From Helichrysum umbraculigerum (Eukaryota; Streptophyta; Magnoliopsida; Asterales; Asteraceae), in assembly GCA_949592205.1 (NCBI GenBank), contig CATIUR010000005.1, positions 113,101,777 to 113,165,776 on the forward strand: DNA of 64,000 nt, given 5' to 3'. Position 1 is the stretch's first letter. Each line of letters begins with the position of its first letter. Both the position numbers and the translations under genes were made by a program. Of the stretch, positions 1 to 10,995 are shown in pieces. The notes beneath the pieces were generated by a model. The model did no database searches and was not told the origin of the DNA. It saw only the letters and a program-made list of their open reading frames with translations.

Positions 1-409
1 CTACGTTAGGTATATAATAGGATCGTAGCTGTAGCTCATTAAGAAACATAGGAATATCTAGTGAGTAATCTGGAATCCTAATTGGTATAACGGAAAAGCT
101 GTAAAACGCCCAAGTATCCGGTATAGCGTTGGAACCACCACTGGTGTAGTACAAATACGTGGAAGCCTAGTAAAGGTCGTAGGCATAATACTTTATTACC
201 AATTAAGCTTCTATGACCTCACTGGATTAATCATCACACCTAATAGCCATATCCCTCATAACTATCCATCCAACTAACATTGCCGAAATCACAGCAAACA
301 TATTCCTTATCTTGATTTCTCTGCGTTCTCCGTACAAACCCCTGTCTTTAATTAATTTTTAATTTTAGTAATTAGATTAGAAAACCAACCAACCTATGAA
401 AAGTTTTAA
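1..409 (+). mobile_element. Athila-type LTR fragment (3' portion)
   Basis: This stretch resembles the distal half of the Athila-type LTRs at 30640-32770 and 55389-57688. The block near 120-170 (tatagcg, tggaa, a small ccactgg palindrome, agtac, cgtggaag) matches blocks at 31915 and 56028. The block near 250-330 resembles 57310-57380 (acattg, ggcaaac, ttccttatc). No LTR terminus, primer site or ORF is visible, and the left side leaves the window. The boundary with the satellite is approximate. Confidence 0.6.
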
Positions 410-2595
410 AAATCCCAGATAAATTACAAAAGAATTTGTTATAAAAAACAATAAAGTTAAAAAAATTTATTTCTAGATAACCCTTTTTTCATCGGCGTAG
501 TTACATTTGAAGAATTTTTAAATAAGTTGTTAAATTTTAAGTGTTTCACAATAAAGCGTGTAACTTTAATGATTTAAATTGAATCTAAATAATATTACTA
601 AAAGAATTTCTTAAAAAAACAAAAAAGTATGAAAAATAATTGCAAAATAACCGTTTTGTATTCGGTGTACTAACATTTGAAGAATTTTGTAAATAAATTG
701 TTGAATTTTAAGTGTTTCACAATAAAGTTTGAAACTTTAATAATATAAATTAATTTTAAATAATCAAACTAAAAGAATTTGTTATAAAAAACAATAAAGT
801 TAAAAATTTTATTTCTAGATAACCCTTTTTTCGTCGGCGTAGTAACATTTGAAGAATTTTTAAATAAGTTGTTAAATTTTAAGTGTTTCACAATAAAGCA
901 TGTAACTTTAATGATTTAAATTGAATCTAAATAATATTACAAAAAGAATTTCTTAAAAAAACAAAAAAGTATGAAAAATAATTGCAAAATAACCGTTTTG
1001 TATTCGGTGTACTAACATTTGAAGAATTTTGTAAATAAATTGTTGAACTTTAAGTGTTTCACAATAAAGTTTGAAACTTTAATAATATAAATTAATTTTA
1101 AATAAACTTACAAAAAGAATTTCTTATAAAAAACAATAAAGTTTGAAACTTTATTGCTAAATAAACCTTTTTTCTTCGGCGTACTAACATTTGAAGAATT
1201 TTGTAAAAAAGTAATTGAATTTTAATTGATTCACAATAAAGCTTGAAACTTTAATGATATAAATTGATTTTAAATATTCTTACTAAAAGAATTTCTTAAA
1301 AATATAATAAACTTTGAAACTTTATTGCTAGATAACCTTTTTTTCTTCGACATTCTAACATTTTATGAATTTTATAAATAAGTTGTTGAATTTTAAGTGT
1401 TTCACAATAAAGTGTGAAACTTTAATGATATAAATTGAATCTAAATAATATAACTAAAATAATTTCTTAAAAAAAAAAAATAGTATGAAAAATAATTGCA
1501 AAATAACCTTTTTTTATTCGGCATACTAACATTTTGATAATTTTATAAATAAGTTGTTGAATTTTAAGTGTTTCACAATAAAGCTTGAAACATTAATGAT
1601 ATAAATTGATTTTAAATATTCTTATTAAAAGAATTTCTTATAAAAAATAATAAACTTTGAAACTTTATTGCTAGATAACCTTTTTTTCTTCGGCATATAA
1701 ACATTTTAAGAATTTTATAAATAAGTTGTTGAATTTTAAGTGTTTCACAATAAAGTTTGTAACTTTAATAATATAAAGTGATTTTAAATAATCTTACTAA
1801 AATAATTTATTATAAAAAACAATATAGATAAAAATTTATTGCTAGATAACCCTTTTTTCTTCGGTGTACTAACATTTGAAGAATTTTATAAATAATTTTT
1901 ATAAAATTTAAGTGTATCACAATAAAGCATGTAACTTTAATGATATAAATTGAATTTAAATAATATTACAAAAAGAATTTTCTAAATAAAAAAAAAGTAC
2001 GAAAAATAATTGCAAAATAACCGTTTTGTATTCGGCGTACTTACATTTGAAGAATTTTGTAAATAAATTGTTGAATTTTAAGTGTTTCACAATAAAGCTT
2101 GAAACTTTAATAATATAAATTGATTTTAAATAATCTTACTAAAAGAATTTTTTATAAAAAACAATAAAGTTTGAAACTTTATTGCTAGATAACCCTTTTT
2201 TCTTCGGCGTACAAACACTTGAAGAATTTTATAAATAAGTTGTTAAATTTGAAGTGTTTCACAATAAAGCTTGTAATTTTAATGATATAAATTTAATTTT
2301 ATTAATATTACTAAAAGAAATTCTTAAAAAAAATAAAAAAAAATGTATCATGATTGCAAGATAACCGGTTTGTATTCGGCGTACTAACAGTTGAAGAATT
2401 TTGTAAATAAGTTGTTGTATTTTAAGTGTTTCCTAATAAAGCTTGAAACTTTAATGATATAAATTGATTTTAAATATTTTTACTAAATGAATTTCTTATA
2501 AAAAATAATAAACTTTGAAACTTTATTGCTAGATAACCTTTTTTTTTTATTCGGCATACTAACATTTTGATAATTTTATAAATAAGTTGTTGAAT
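410..2595. repeat. 171-bp tandem satellite, about 12 monomers
   Basis: The landmark gtgtttcaca (or a close variant) falls at about 541, 712, 883, 1054, 1226, 1398, 1569, 1740, 1911, 2082, 2254 and 2425, a spacing of 171-172 bp. Monomers fall into two types: one with ttgcaaaataaccg then gtattcgg, the other with ttgctagataaccc then cttcgg. They mostly alternate, giving a 342-bp dimer over much of the array. Many monomers contain an inverted repeat, clearest at about 1133-1156 (CAATAAAGTTT, one base, AAACTTTATTG). It is very AT-rich and has no ORF. The length suits a nucleosome-sized centromeric or pericentromeric satellite, but only the repeat itself is seen here. Confidence 0.93.
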
Positions 2596-2629
2596 CGTTT
2601 AATGGTCCTTCCGGGTAGCATCGTTTAAT
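2596..2629. other. Satellite/Athila breakpoint with short duplication
   Basis: Satellite sequence stops at ttgttgaat and Athila RT sequence begins at about 2604 (aligned to about 52180 in copy D). The octamer CGTTTAAT lies at the joint (2596-2603) and again 26 bp inside the element (2622-2629), where copy D reads catttaat. This looks like filler DNA from end joining. It is inferred from comparing the two copies. Confidence 0.55.
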
Positions 2630-4497
2630 CTCCTATAGTCAATACAAACACGCCAACCCGTGAATGTCCTAGTTGGAACTAATTCGTTTTGGTCATTTGT
2701 CACAACAGTCATCCCGCCTTTTTTAGGCACACACTGGACATGACTCACCCAAGGGCTATCAGAAATTGGGTAAATTATACCCGCATCAAGCAATTTAACT
2801 ACCTCCTTCTTAACAACATCTTTCATGTTCGGGTTAAGCCTCCGTTGTCTTTGGCCAACGGGTGTTACATCATCTAAAAAGTTTATTTTATGTTTGCAGA
2901 AAGATGGACTTATCCCGGGTATGTCCGATGTACGCCAAGCAAAGGCGCCCTTATGAGCTTTCAACACATTCAACAATTCAGCTTTTTCAGAGTTAACAAG
3001 AGTAGAGGAAATTACAACCGGTAATAAATTCTCCTCTTGCAAAAAAGCATATTTCAAATGGCTTGGGAGCGGTTTCAGCTCCAATTCTCTCGGCGGATCC
3101 TCCAGTGAAGTCTTGATCCTCATCTGATCCTCACTCTTCAACTCCTTAAATCTTTCCTCAGCTAGTTGCTCTTCCATATCAACATTAGCTTCCATAGCTA
3201 AAAGTAACTCTTCCTCAGTCATCTTCTCGTCTACTGACTCCATAAGCTCAGCTAGTTCAGCATCCAATCCAAGCAATACCTGTAACTCCTCATCGATTTC
3301 TTCATCTATAACATCAATACTGAAACAAGAATCGTCAGTAGAATAAGGAAGCTTCATGGCCTTATCAACAGTAAAAGTAATCCTTTCCTGGCCCACTCCT
3401 AAACTCAACTGCTTATTATTCACATGAAGAATAGCATCAGTAGTATGTAAAAAGGGACATCCTAGGATGAGTGGGACTTTACTATCTTCCTCCATTCCGA
3501 GGATCACAAAGTCAACAGGAAAAGTAAATTGACCTACCTCTATCAACATATTTTCCGCAATCTCTACGGGATAGTGGAATGATCTATCGGCCATTCTTAT
3601 ACTCATACGTGTGGGCTTAAGGGATCCTAGAGACAATTTAGCATACAGGGAGTAGGGCATTAAGTTTATACTAGCCCCTAAGTCCGCTAGGGCATCACAA
3701 GTCATAAACTTCCCTAATGTACAAGAAATTATAAAACTCCCCGTGTCACCCAACTTGGGTGGGATCTGATTCTGAACGATAGCAGAACACTCATCATTCA
3801 AAAATGTAGCTGATGCCTCCGATAGCTTATCCTTGTTGCTCACCAAATCTTTGATAAACTTGGCATAGTTTGGCGTTCCAGCTAAAACATCAACCAAGGG
3901 TACGTTGATCCGAATGCCCTTGATCATATCAACAATTTCCCGTATTGGGCCGCTATCTTCTCCTTCCTCAAACGTTGAGGATAGGGAATCTTCGGTTTAT
4001 ATGCCTTCACCACCGATGGAGTAACCGAAGGTGTAGGTGAAACCGAAATAGATGTGGGTTAAGCCGCCTCCTCTTCTTCATCTTCAATCTCCTGCTCATC
4101 AGTATCCTGCAAAACAGTGGTAGAAACTTTGGCCTTTTTAGCCGGAGGTGGTGGTAGCTCTTTCCCGCTATGAGTGATAATGGCATTGGCATGCTCATTT
4201 CGGGCAGGTGGTGGTTGGTATGGCTTTGGACCACCGCTAGAAGATGTTTGCCTTGGGCTCGGTTGGGTGTTGCTCGGTAAACCACCGGTTGGTCTACTAC
4301 TCTGCCCCTCAGATAACCGATCCATTTTCCTTTCCAAATCATGAATCGAGGCTTGTTGATTTTTCTGACCTTGATCCACACTTATCCTCAAATTCGTCAT
4401 TTGGGTTTTCAACCTCTCAGTACAAGCATCATGTTTGGAAATAAATTCCTTCATCATCTTCTCTAAAGCGGATTCTGGAGCTTCCTGTTGCTGAGCT
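2599..4497 (-). pseudogene. Athila gag C-terminus, protease and start of RT (copy A)
   Basis: This continues the gag frame of 26061-27337. A Gln/Ser/Pro-rich gag tail (4490-4060) is followed by an aspartic protease-like segment with the Athila-type active site (DLGASINLMP, near 3680-3650). After that come the first RT blocks (GWRVCIDYRRLN, near 2660-2630), cut at the satellite joint. The best guide is copy D at 51980-54037, about 94 percent similar by eye. Two lesions differ from D: a stop codon near 4060 where D has Gln (CAA to TAA), and a 1-nt deletion near 3945 that shifts frame before the protease. A long frame (2599-3927) remains downstream. It cannot make a working polyprotein. Confidence 0.85.
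4493..4497. repeat. Target site duplication of element B (left)
   Basis: Sequence gagct directly precedes the LTR terminus TGTCGCACCC at 4498 and recurs at 26061-26065 after the other terminus. The homologous unoccupied site in copy D (about 54073) has gagct once. Confidence 0.9.
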
Positions 4498-5807
4498 TGT
4501 CGCACCCCCCGAAACACGTGGCAGCGGAAACATGAGGTGTCACGGGGCTACGACCAAATCAAATATCATCACTCAAAGATTACAACAAATGACCTCTATA
4601 TGAGACGTTGAAAATAGTTACATTACAATAATTCAGAAGTTTACAAAAGTATTTGGAGTTCGCATAATAAAAGTAGAATTACAAGATTAAAACTACAAAA
4701 TATAGTAAATGCAATTCTAATTCCTTGATATTTGAAAACAATGCGACTCAAGCTATGCTTTCCAAAAGCATCCTACTGTCTTGTTTCCTGTGGGTAGTCC
4801 TACAGCGTCTGCAAACCTGAGAATACATACTAAAAGGGTCAACATAAAGTTGGTGAGTTCATAGGTTTGCAAGCAGTTGTAAACATAAGTAAGAAATATG
4901 AGATTTCCGTTGCGTTGCACGTATTCAAAAACTGTTGTAAAAATATCAGGTTATCATTTGTTATTCCTTGTTTTCCTTTGTTATCATTTGTTATCCTTTG
5001 CGTCATGAGCTCATAGTTCGAAGCTTAACCCTTGTTGTTGCCTCAGCAAGTGTCTAATCCGGAACACTCATTTGTCAAGTATTATGCGTCCGTTTGACCA
5101 GTTAGAGCAACCTAACCCGGACGGGGGTGTCAATCCCCAATAGATCTATTCACAAATACTCACGCTTACAAATAATTAACGAACTACGATGTGCGAGGGC
5201 TTTGTTGGATTATGGTTTCACTCATGCGTTATCCTTTGCTTTCCCTTGTTTCCTTTGTTTTCATTGTTCCCTTTGTTATCCATTGTTTATAAAACAGTTG
5301 TATAAAAGCAGTTGCATAACGGCAGTTGTATAAAGCATGTACAAAGATAGTTGTATAAAACATGTATGTATGTATTCTCACCCCAAAATAGTTAAAACGA
5401 GTAAAACGGGGGCTATGAAACTCACCTTAGATTAGCAAGTAGCAAGCAAATATAAAATAAGCAAGCAAGCCGATGTGCAACCTTCTAACGTCCTAAACGT
5501 ATAAGGTTGTGTAAGTAGATGTCTTGTAAGACCATCTATAGCGATTGTATAAGTGGGGGTTAATGTCCACTTAAGCCAATCGTGTAGGTGGAGGGTTAAT
5601 ATCCACCTAGAGCTAGTTCATCAACTAGTTATGTCCAAATAAGTTGTTCAAGTTCGTCTATCAAAAACGTGTATGACCCGTTGGTGAAAGTTTGTAATAA
5701 TAATTCATTTAGACATTATTATTAAGTTTGTTTTGTTGTATACTATTCAGTAGTACAAATCGTGTGTTGCAAATAGAATATTCTAGTTTGTATAAGCCTT
5801 AAACCGT

Positions 5808-5933
5808 AGGTCAAAGTTGGTCAACTCGTTGGTCAAAGCTGGTCAAACCTGGTGAAACCTGGTCAACCTGGTCAAACCTGGTCAAACTAGTCAAACCTGG
5901 TCAAACTGGTTAAGGTTGGTCAAACTATGAGTC
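5808..5933 (-). repeat. TTGACC (W-box-like) array in B 3' LTR
   Basis: About ten closely spaced copies of ggtcaa, TTGACC on the element strand, are mostly in an 11-nt frame (TTTGACCAGG). TTGACC matches the core of the WRKY-bound W box. The array lies well downstream of the candidate TATA box, so it is probably within the transcribed LTR. The partner LTR has more copies (21259-21421). Confidence 0.7.
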
Positions 5934-7049
5934 ACTTCTCAATTTATATGTCGGTTTCTAATTCGGGAAGCTTTCTAAGTTTAGTTTTTGGTCCAAGTTA
6001 CTAACTAAGTCACTCAAAACCATTTTTGTTAGCATTTTCCAAAAATAGTAAGTTTTGTCGTTTTTAGCCACCGAGCCGTTTTTGTTGACTTGGTCAAACC
6101 TACCCGGTTTGACCCGAAACTTTTACCCGACCCATACATCAGTTTATAGAGTCCATAAAATTTGTCAGTTCGTGTCGGGGTTCATCCAAAGTGTCGGTTT
6201 CTAACATGCAACTTAAGATTTCAAGATTTCATAATTTTTGACTTTTGTCGGTTTGGTTCGTCAATTAATTTCTACCACTTCTGGTCCAAATCAAGTCTCA
6301 CAAATTTTACCAATTGATCATCAATGTCTCTGGTCTAACATATAATTTTTACAGAAACTATAGTGTTCATTTACATATTTAAACAAATTCGCGAAGGAAC
6401 CGAACTCGGTTTTTGAAAACTTCCAGACCAGACTCAAAGATCAGATTATTCACAAAAATACGTACATATCTGGAAAAAGTGAAAAACACAAAAGTTGTAG
6501 CCCTTTTCGATACGCAACTTTAAAAAAAAATTCGTTATTTAATTCTTCCTAGAACTCAAGATACGAGCATTTTTGTACACTGACTTTTTGAAGATAGATT
6601 GTTGCATGTTCATGTATATGTTGTAAAAACGATTTTTGAGTTAAAATTTGGACATAATAGTGATGGATGAACATAATAACATGTAAATCAGTATAATGGA
6701 AGTAGAAATAGGATTCCTTACAATGGTGTTTGATGAATTTGAGATGAGATGATGATGCTTGTGTTCTTGAGCTAATTTGCCTTGTAAAAAGTTAACTTTT
6801 AAGGTGGTGGTGCTATGGTAGTTTATGGTGGTGGATGGTGGTGAGATGGTGGTTTAGGGAGATGTTAAATCTATGGAAATATTGAGGGAGAGAGTGAGAG
6901 GATACTTGAGAGAATGTTTGAGTGAAATGAAGGAAAATGGGATGAATGCATGTAATCTAAGTGGAGTAAGTGGGAAAAGAAGAAGTGACATTTTTGCATG
7001 GATCCTAAATGGCTAAGGGATCAAGTGGCATGTGCTTGCACATGGGGGA

Positions 7050-7054
7050 GGGGT
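7050..7054. repeat. Target site duplication of element E (left)
   Basis: ggggt occurs here and at 16801-16805. The uninterrupted copy at about 25310-25320 reads gggggaggggtggccgg, with a single ggggt. Confidence 0.93.
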
Positions 7055-7504
7055 TGTGACACCCGGTCAAAATAACCCAAAATTAGCACCTAATTTAAAC
7101 TTTTAAAACACGTAATTACATACGTGTCAATACTCAAGTACACAAGTATTTATATATATGTATATATATAAACCGAAACGATTAATTAATAATCGCAAAT
7201 ACACGAACCTAACAAAACGTAGAAACCCAAAATAAAATTTGGTGAAAAACATTTTTAAACAAAGTATTATTATTGAGAATAATAACTACGTACTCCGTTT
7301 GAAATTTAAATACACTTTAGATACTGAAAACTATCCGTACATTTTAAGTAAAACAAAGATATATTTTATATCTCTTTAAAAGTATTTCTATAAAATACTT
7401 TGATTGAAAACGTATACGATTCTATTTTTAAAAAATTATCATTTTAAAAGATTACACTATTTAACGATCGGGTACACGAACACGGGTCGAGAATTACCTA
7501 TCTA

Positions 7505-7547
7505 CCTCAATAATTGAGGCCGGTTATAATACCCGACCTCAATTATT
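7505..7547 (+). promoter_or_regulatory. Candidate core promoter of E inside an inverted repeat
   Basis: AATAATTGAGG (7509-7519) and its exact complement CCTCAATTATT (7537-7547) flank 17 bases that contain ttataat (7524-7530). The left arm is part of a second palindrome, CCTCAATAATTGAGG (7505-7519). A CT-rich then CAA-rich stretch typical of a plant 5' leader follows from 7560. Transcription start is inferred, not shown. The same sequence is in the 3' LTR. Confidence 0.55.
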
Positions 7548-7903
7548 TGATACACACACACGCTCAAATTCCAGTCTCTTTCTCTTCCTCTTCTCTCTCT
7601 CGATCCATCTCAAATTCAACAACAACAATAACATTAACAACAACAACAAAGATCAGTAACATCATCATCATCATCTAGCTTCAAAATCATCATCTTCATC
7701 ATCGGAGCATCATCATCATCCTCACGGTCTCGTTTTAAAAATTGTAAGGAAACGATCACTTTTACGTTTATTACTCGTTATATATTAGTTTTAGCATGAT
7801 ATAAACTATCTATAATTGATTGGAGATCAAAACATACCCAAATTTTGTTAAAATCCGAACACCCTCTGTAACCATGAACTGATGCTACAGTACCACGAAT
7901 AAA

Positions 7904-8064
7904 CGACGCGATCGCGTCATTTTAAAAGGCAAAAGAAACGTACCGAACACATATAATCACGCGATCGCGTGAAGGGGTGAAATCACGCGATCGGTCTAAG
8001 AATTCACGCGATCGGGTCATGGGTTAAATCACGCGATCGGCCGAAGCATTCACGCGATCGCGTG
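7904..8064 (+). repeat. Cluster of CGCGATCG palindromes in E 5' LTR
   Basis: Six occurrences of ACGCGATCG lie within 160 bp. Three are perfect palindromes (GACGCGATCGCGTC once, TCACGCGATCGCGTGA twice) and three are half-diverged (ending cggtc, cgggtc, cggcc). The surrounding LTR is AT-rich, so the cluster stands out as CpG-dense. A second set is in the 3' LTR at about 14312-14471. Confidence 0.9.
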
Positions 8065-8640
8065 AGATGTAAACGTTGGTCAGATTTTCGAAAATGTTAA
8101 CTGTGGTGATTTAATTTCAAAACACAAACTAAACTAATTACGGATACTTTTAATAACAATTAATACAAACTATTAATATTCAGAAACAATACGATAAATT
8201 GTGAAAACTTATGGAATACAATTTCATGAAACAAACTAAATTATATTTCTCAAATATAATTGTAACCCGATACCAACGGGCCGTACGCTTTTACAAACTA
8301 CAAACTTAATTGGATCTCAAACGCGTAAACGTAAACACTAGACAAATATGTTGAACATAATCAATTAAGTGAACAAATACACGAATGAATTACTAGGCGT
8401 ACACATACAAATATATAATCTCACGTGTTTAGGACACTAGGGGATTACACTTGGAATACGTGCGCACTTTAGGATTGCTTGCTCAACAGGTGAGTCTCAC
8501 TGCCCCTTTTTTTTACTGTTTTACTTTGGGGGAGATGCATCACTTGTTTACTAAATGTAATTGTTACTGAATATACTTGTTTACTGTATGTACTTGTTTG
8601 TTGAAAGTGATTGTTTACTAAAATTACTTGAATTACTAAA

Positions 8641-9410
8641 TACATTTACAAATGTATTAAATTACTGACTTTAATACCAGTACAAAAGGTATTATTTTAC
8701 AAACTATAATACTAGTACAAAATGTATTATTTTACTGATTTGAATACAAGTACAAAATGTATTGTTTTACTGACTTTAATACCAGTACGAAAGGTATTAT
8801 TTTACAAACTATAATACTAGTACAAAATGTATTATTTTACTGATTTGAATACAAGTACAAAATGTATTGTTTTACTGACTTTAATACCAGTACGAAAGGT
8901 ATTATTTTACAAACTATAATACTAGTACAAAATGTATTATTTTACTGATTTGAATACAAGTACAAAATGTATTGTTTTACTGACTTTAATACCAGTACGA
9001 AAGGTATTATTTTACAAACTATAATACTAGTACAAAATGTATTATTTTACTGATTTGAATACAAGTACAAAATGTATCGTTTTACCGACTTTAATACAAA
9101 TACAAAATGTATTATTTTACAAACTATAATACAAGTACAAAATGTATTATTTTACTGATTTGAATACAAGTACAAAATGTATCGTTTTACCGACTTTAAT
9201 ACAAATACAAAATGTATTATTTTACAAACTATAATACAAGTACAAAATGTATTATTTTACTGATTTGAATACAAGTACAAAATATATTATTTTACCGACT
9301 TTAATACCAGTACTAAAGGTATTATTTTACAAACTATAATACAAGTACAAAATGTATTATTTTACCAACTTTAATCCAAATACAAAATGTATTAATTACC
9401 GACGTATTGC
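8641..9410 (+). repeat. 35-bp / 105-bp tandem array in E 5' LTR
   Basis: The monomer is 35 bp (pattern tttac, then aatac, agtac, aaaatgtatt). Three variants form a 105-bp trimer. The version with gactttaataccagtac begins at about 8662, 8768, 8874 and 8979, giving four copies, followed by more diverged units. Each monomer holds the inverted pair AATAC and GTATT. Confidence 0.93.
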
Positions 9411-10185
9411 TTTACTGAACTGCATGAGTTTCTATTTAATCCAATGAAGACCTCTGAATTATAGTCGTCAGTTATACGATAAGCGCGAATTTTAGTATAT
9501 GGATCCATATGGGACTGACAATCCCCGCCTGGGGTGGTAGCTCCACCACGAACCGCACTAGTATAAACAGGCGTTTCTTATTCGTTTCATATGAGTATTT
9601 TTGGATTAGTACTCACGGGGGCAAAATTACAGACGTGTTAAGCTTCGACTATAATGGCTCATGACATGGCAATAAATTGACCGACTACACCGACTTTACT
9701 ATGTTTGTGAAACACTATTTTACTAAATTACTATTGTTGTACAATTATGCTTTACTGTTTTACTGATTGTGAATGAATTACTTACTGATTTATTCAAACT
9801 GTTTATTACTGTATACTATAAACCTGTGAGATTCACCAACCTTTTGGTTGACCTTTTTAGTGATGTATTCTCAGGTACTCTGCAACAGTAGGATGGCCCG
9901 CAGGGTATGCTAGGCTAGTACGAGTCGCATGCATAAACACTTGAAGATTTTATTAGCATAATCTTTTGTACTTTGATTATGTGTTTAAAATCTTTTGATT
10001 AACTTTGCGAACTCGCAATGATGTATTACTTATAACATAAAACCTTGTACTACTTTTGTAATACTGTAATGTATTTCTAAACGTCTCATTTAGAGTCGTT
10101 TGCTTGTACTTTGGTGTTTTGATATTTGATTAGTGACACCCAAAACTCGCTTCCGCAAAGCATTAAATTTGGGGGTGTCACAGAT

Positions 10186-10196
10186 TGGTATCAGAG
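10186..10196 (+). other. Primer binding site of E (initiator tRNA-Met)
   Basis: TGGTATCAGAG starts 4 nt after the LTR end and matches the complement of the 3' end of plant initiator tRNA-Met, the usual primer of chromoviruses. The 10197-10995 leader after it has no convincing ORF. Confidence 0.93.
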
Positions 10197-10995
10197 ACTA
10201 AGGTTATAGCGAACTAGGTTGCATTTAGTGGGCCTAGACTATGACCGTTAGGCAGTATTCCTCATTAGATATAACTGGTTCAGAAATTCCGTCATACGAG
10301 TTTAATTTAACATAGCCTGATCAACTATGTACAATTAAATGAAGATGATGTAAGATCTGAAAGGGGTTATGTTAAACAGGAATGCAATAGTTGACTCTGA
10401 CTATGAGAGAACCGTGACTTGTACTTGTTCTGTGATAGACACAACTAGGTGGATAATAAGTATATATAGGTTACACCTATATGATTAGGCTTATTTATAT
10501 CCTCCGATATTTAGTAACACACTTACTGTTCGAATACACTTTAGAATAGGCCTGTGGTAAGTTGATCGAGTCAGGAAAATAGTACCGGGATGTGCCCTGA
10601 CGGAGAGGGTCATCTCTTCGAAATAGACTTACCTAGGTAGAGATTAAGAACTTCAACACCTTATTCAGCACAAACTGGTCATCAGAGGACTGTCAATCAC
10701 TCACCCATCATGTTTAATATCCTGATTTCGTATTTTTCTAAATACAAATCTCCTCCTACCCCAAACACATTCCGCATAACTTCTGATATCTGTCCGGAAG
10801 TAATATCCCCGACAGCTATTATAAAACTCTAACTCTTGTAATCTTTTGAACTCGCATGTTAAATGATTACAAACTTCGTTATTCTACACCATTGATTGTC
10901 ACTTGTGTTGTATTATATTTCTGTTATATATGCAACTACGATAATCATACTCTTACACAAAAACTCACATTTTTCCTGGCTGTTATTGAAGGAAC

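Larger units (their letters stand above)
7055..10182 (+). repeat. 5' LTR of element E
   Basis: It runs from TGTGACACCC to GGGTGTCACA and is followed by GAT and the primer site TGGTATCAGAG. Inside are a TATA-like box framed by inverted repeats (7505-7547), a pyrimidine-rich and CAA-rich leader (7560-7650), a palindrome cluster (7904-8064) and a 35/105-bp tandem array (8641-9410). Confidence 0.95.

Noticed and set aside
2599..4497. Endogenous pararetrovirus polyprotein
   Set aside because: The protease and RT motifs, tRNA-Asp primer site and LTRs fit Athila retrotransposons; no movement or coat protein is present.
8641..9410. Regular repeats resembling a CRISPR array
   Set aside because: Units are contiguous with no unique spacers, lie inside an LTR, and the genome is a plant. 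It is a tandem repeat.
10186..10196. tRNA gene
   Set aside because: Only the complement of a tRNA 3' end is present; this is a primer binding site.
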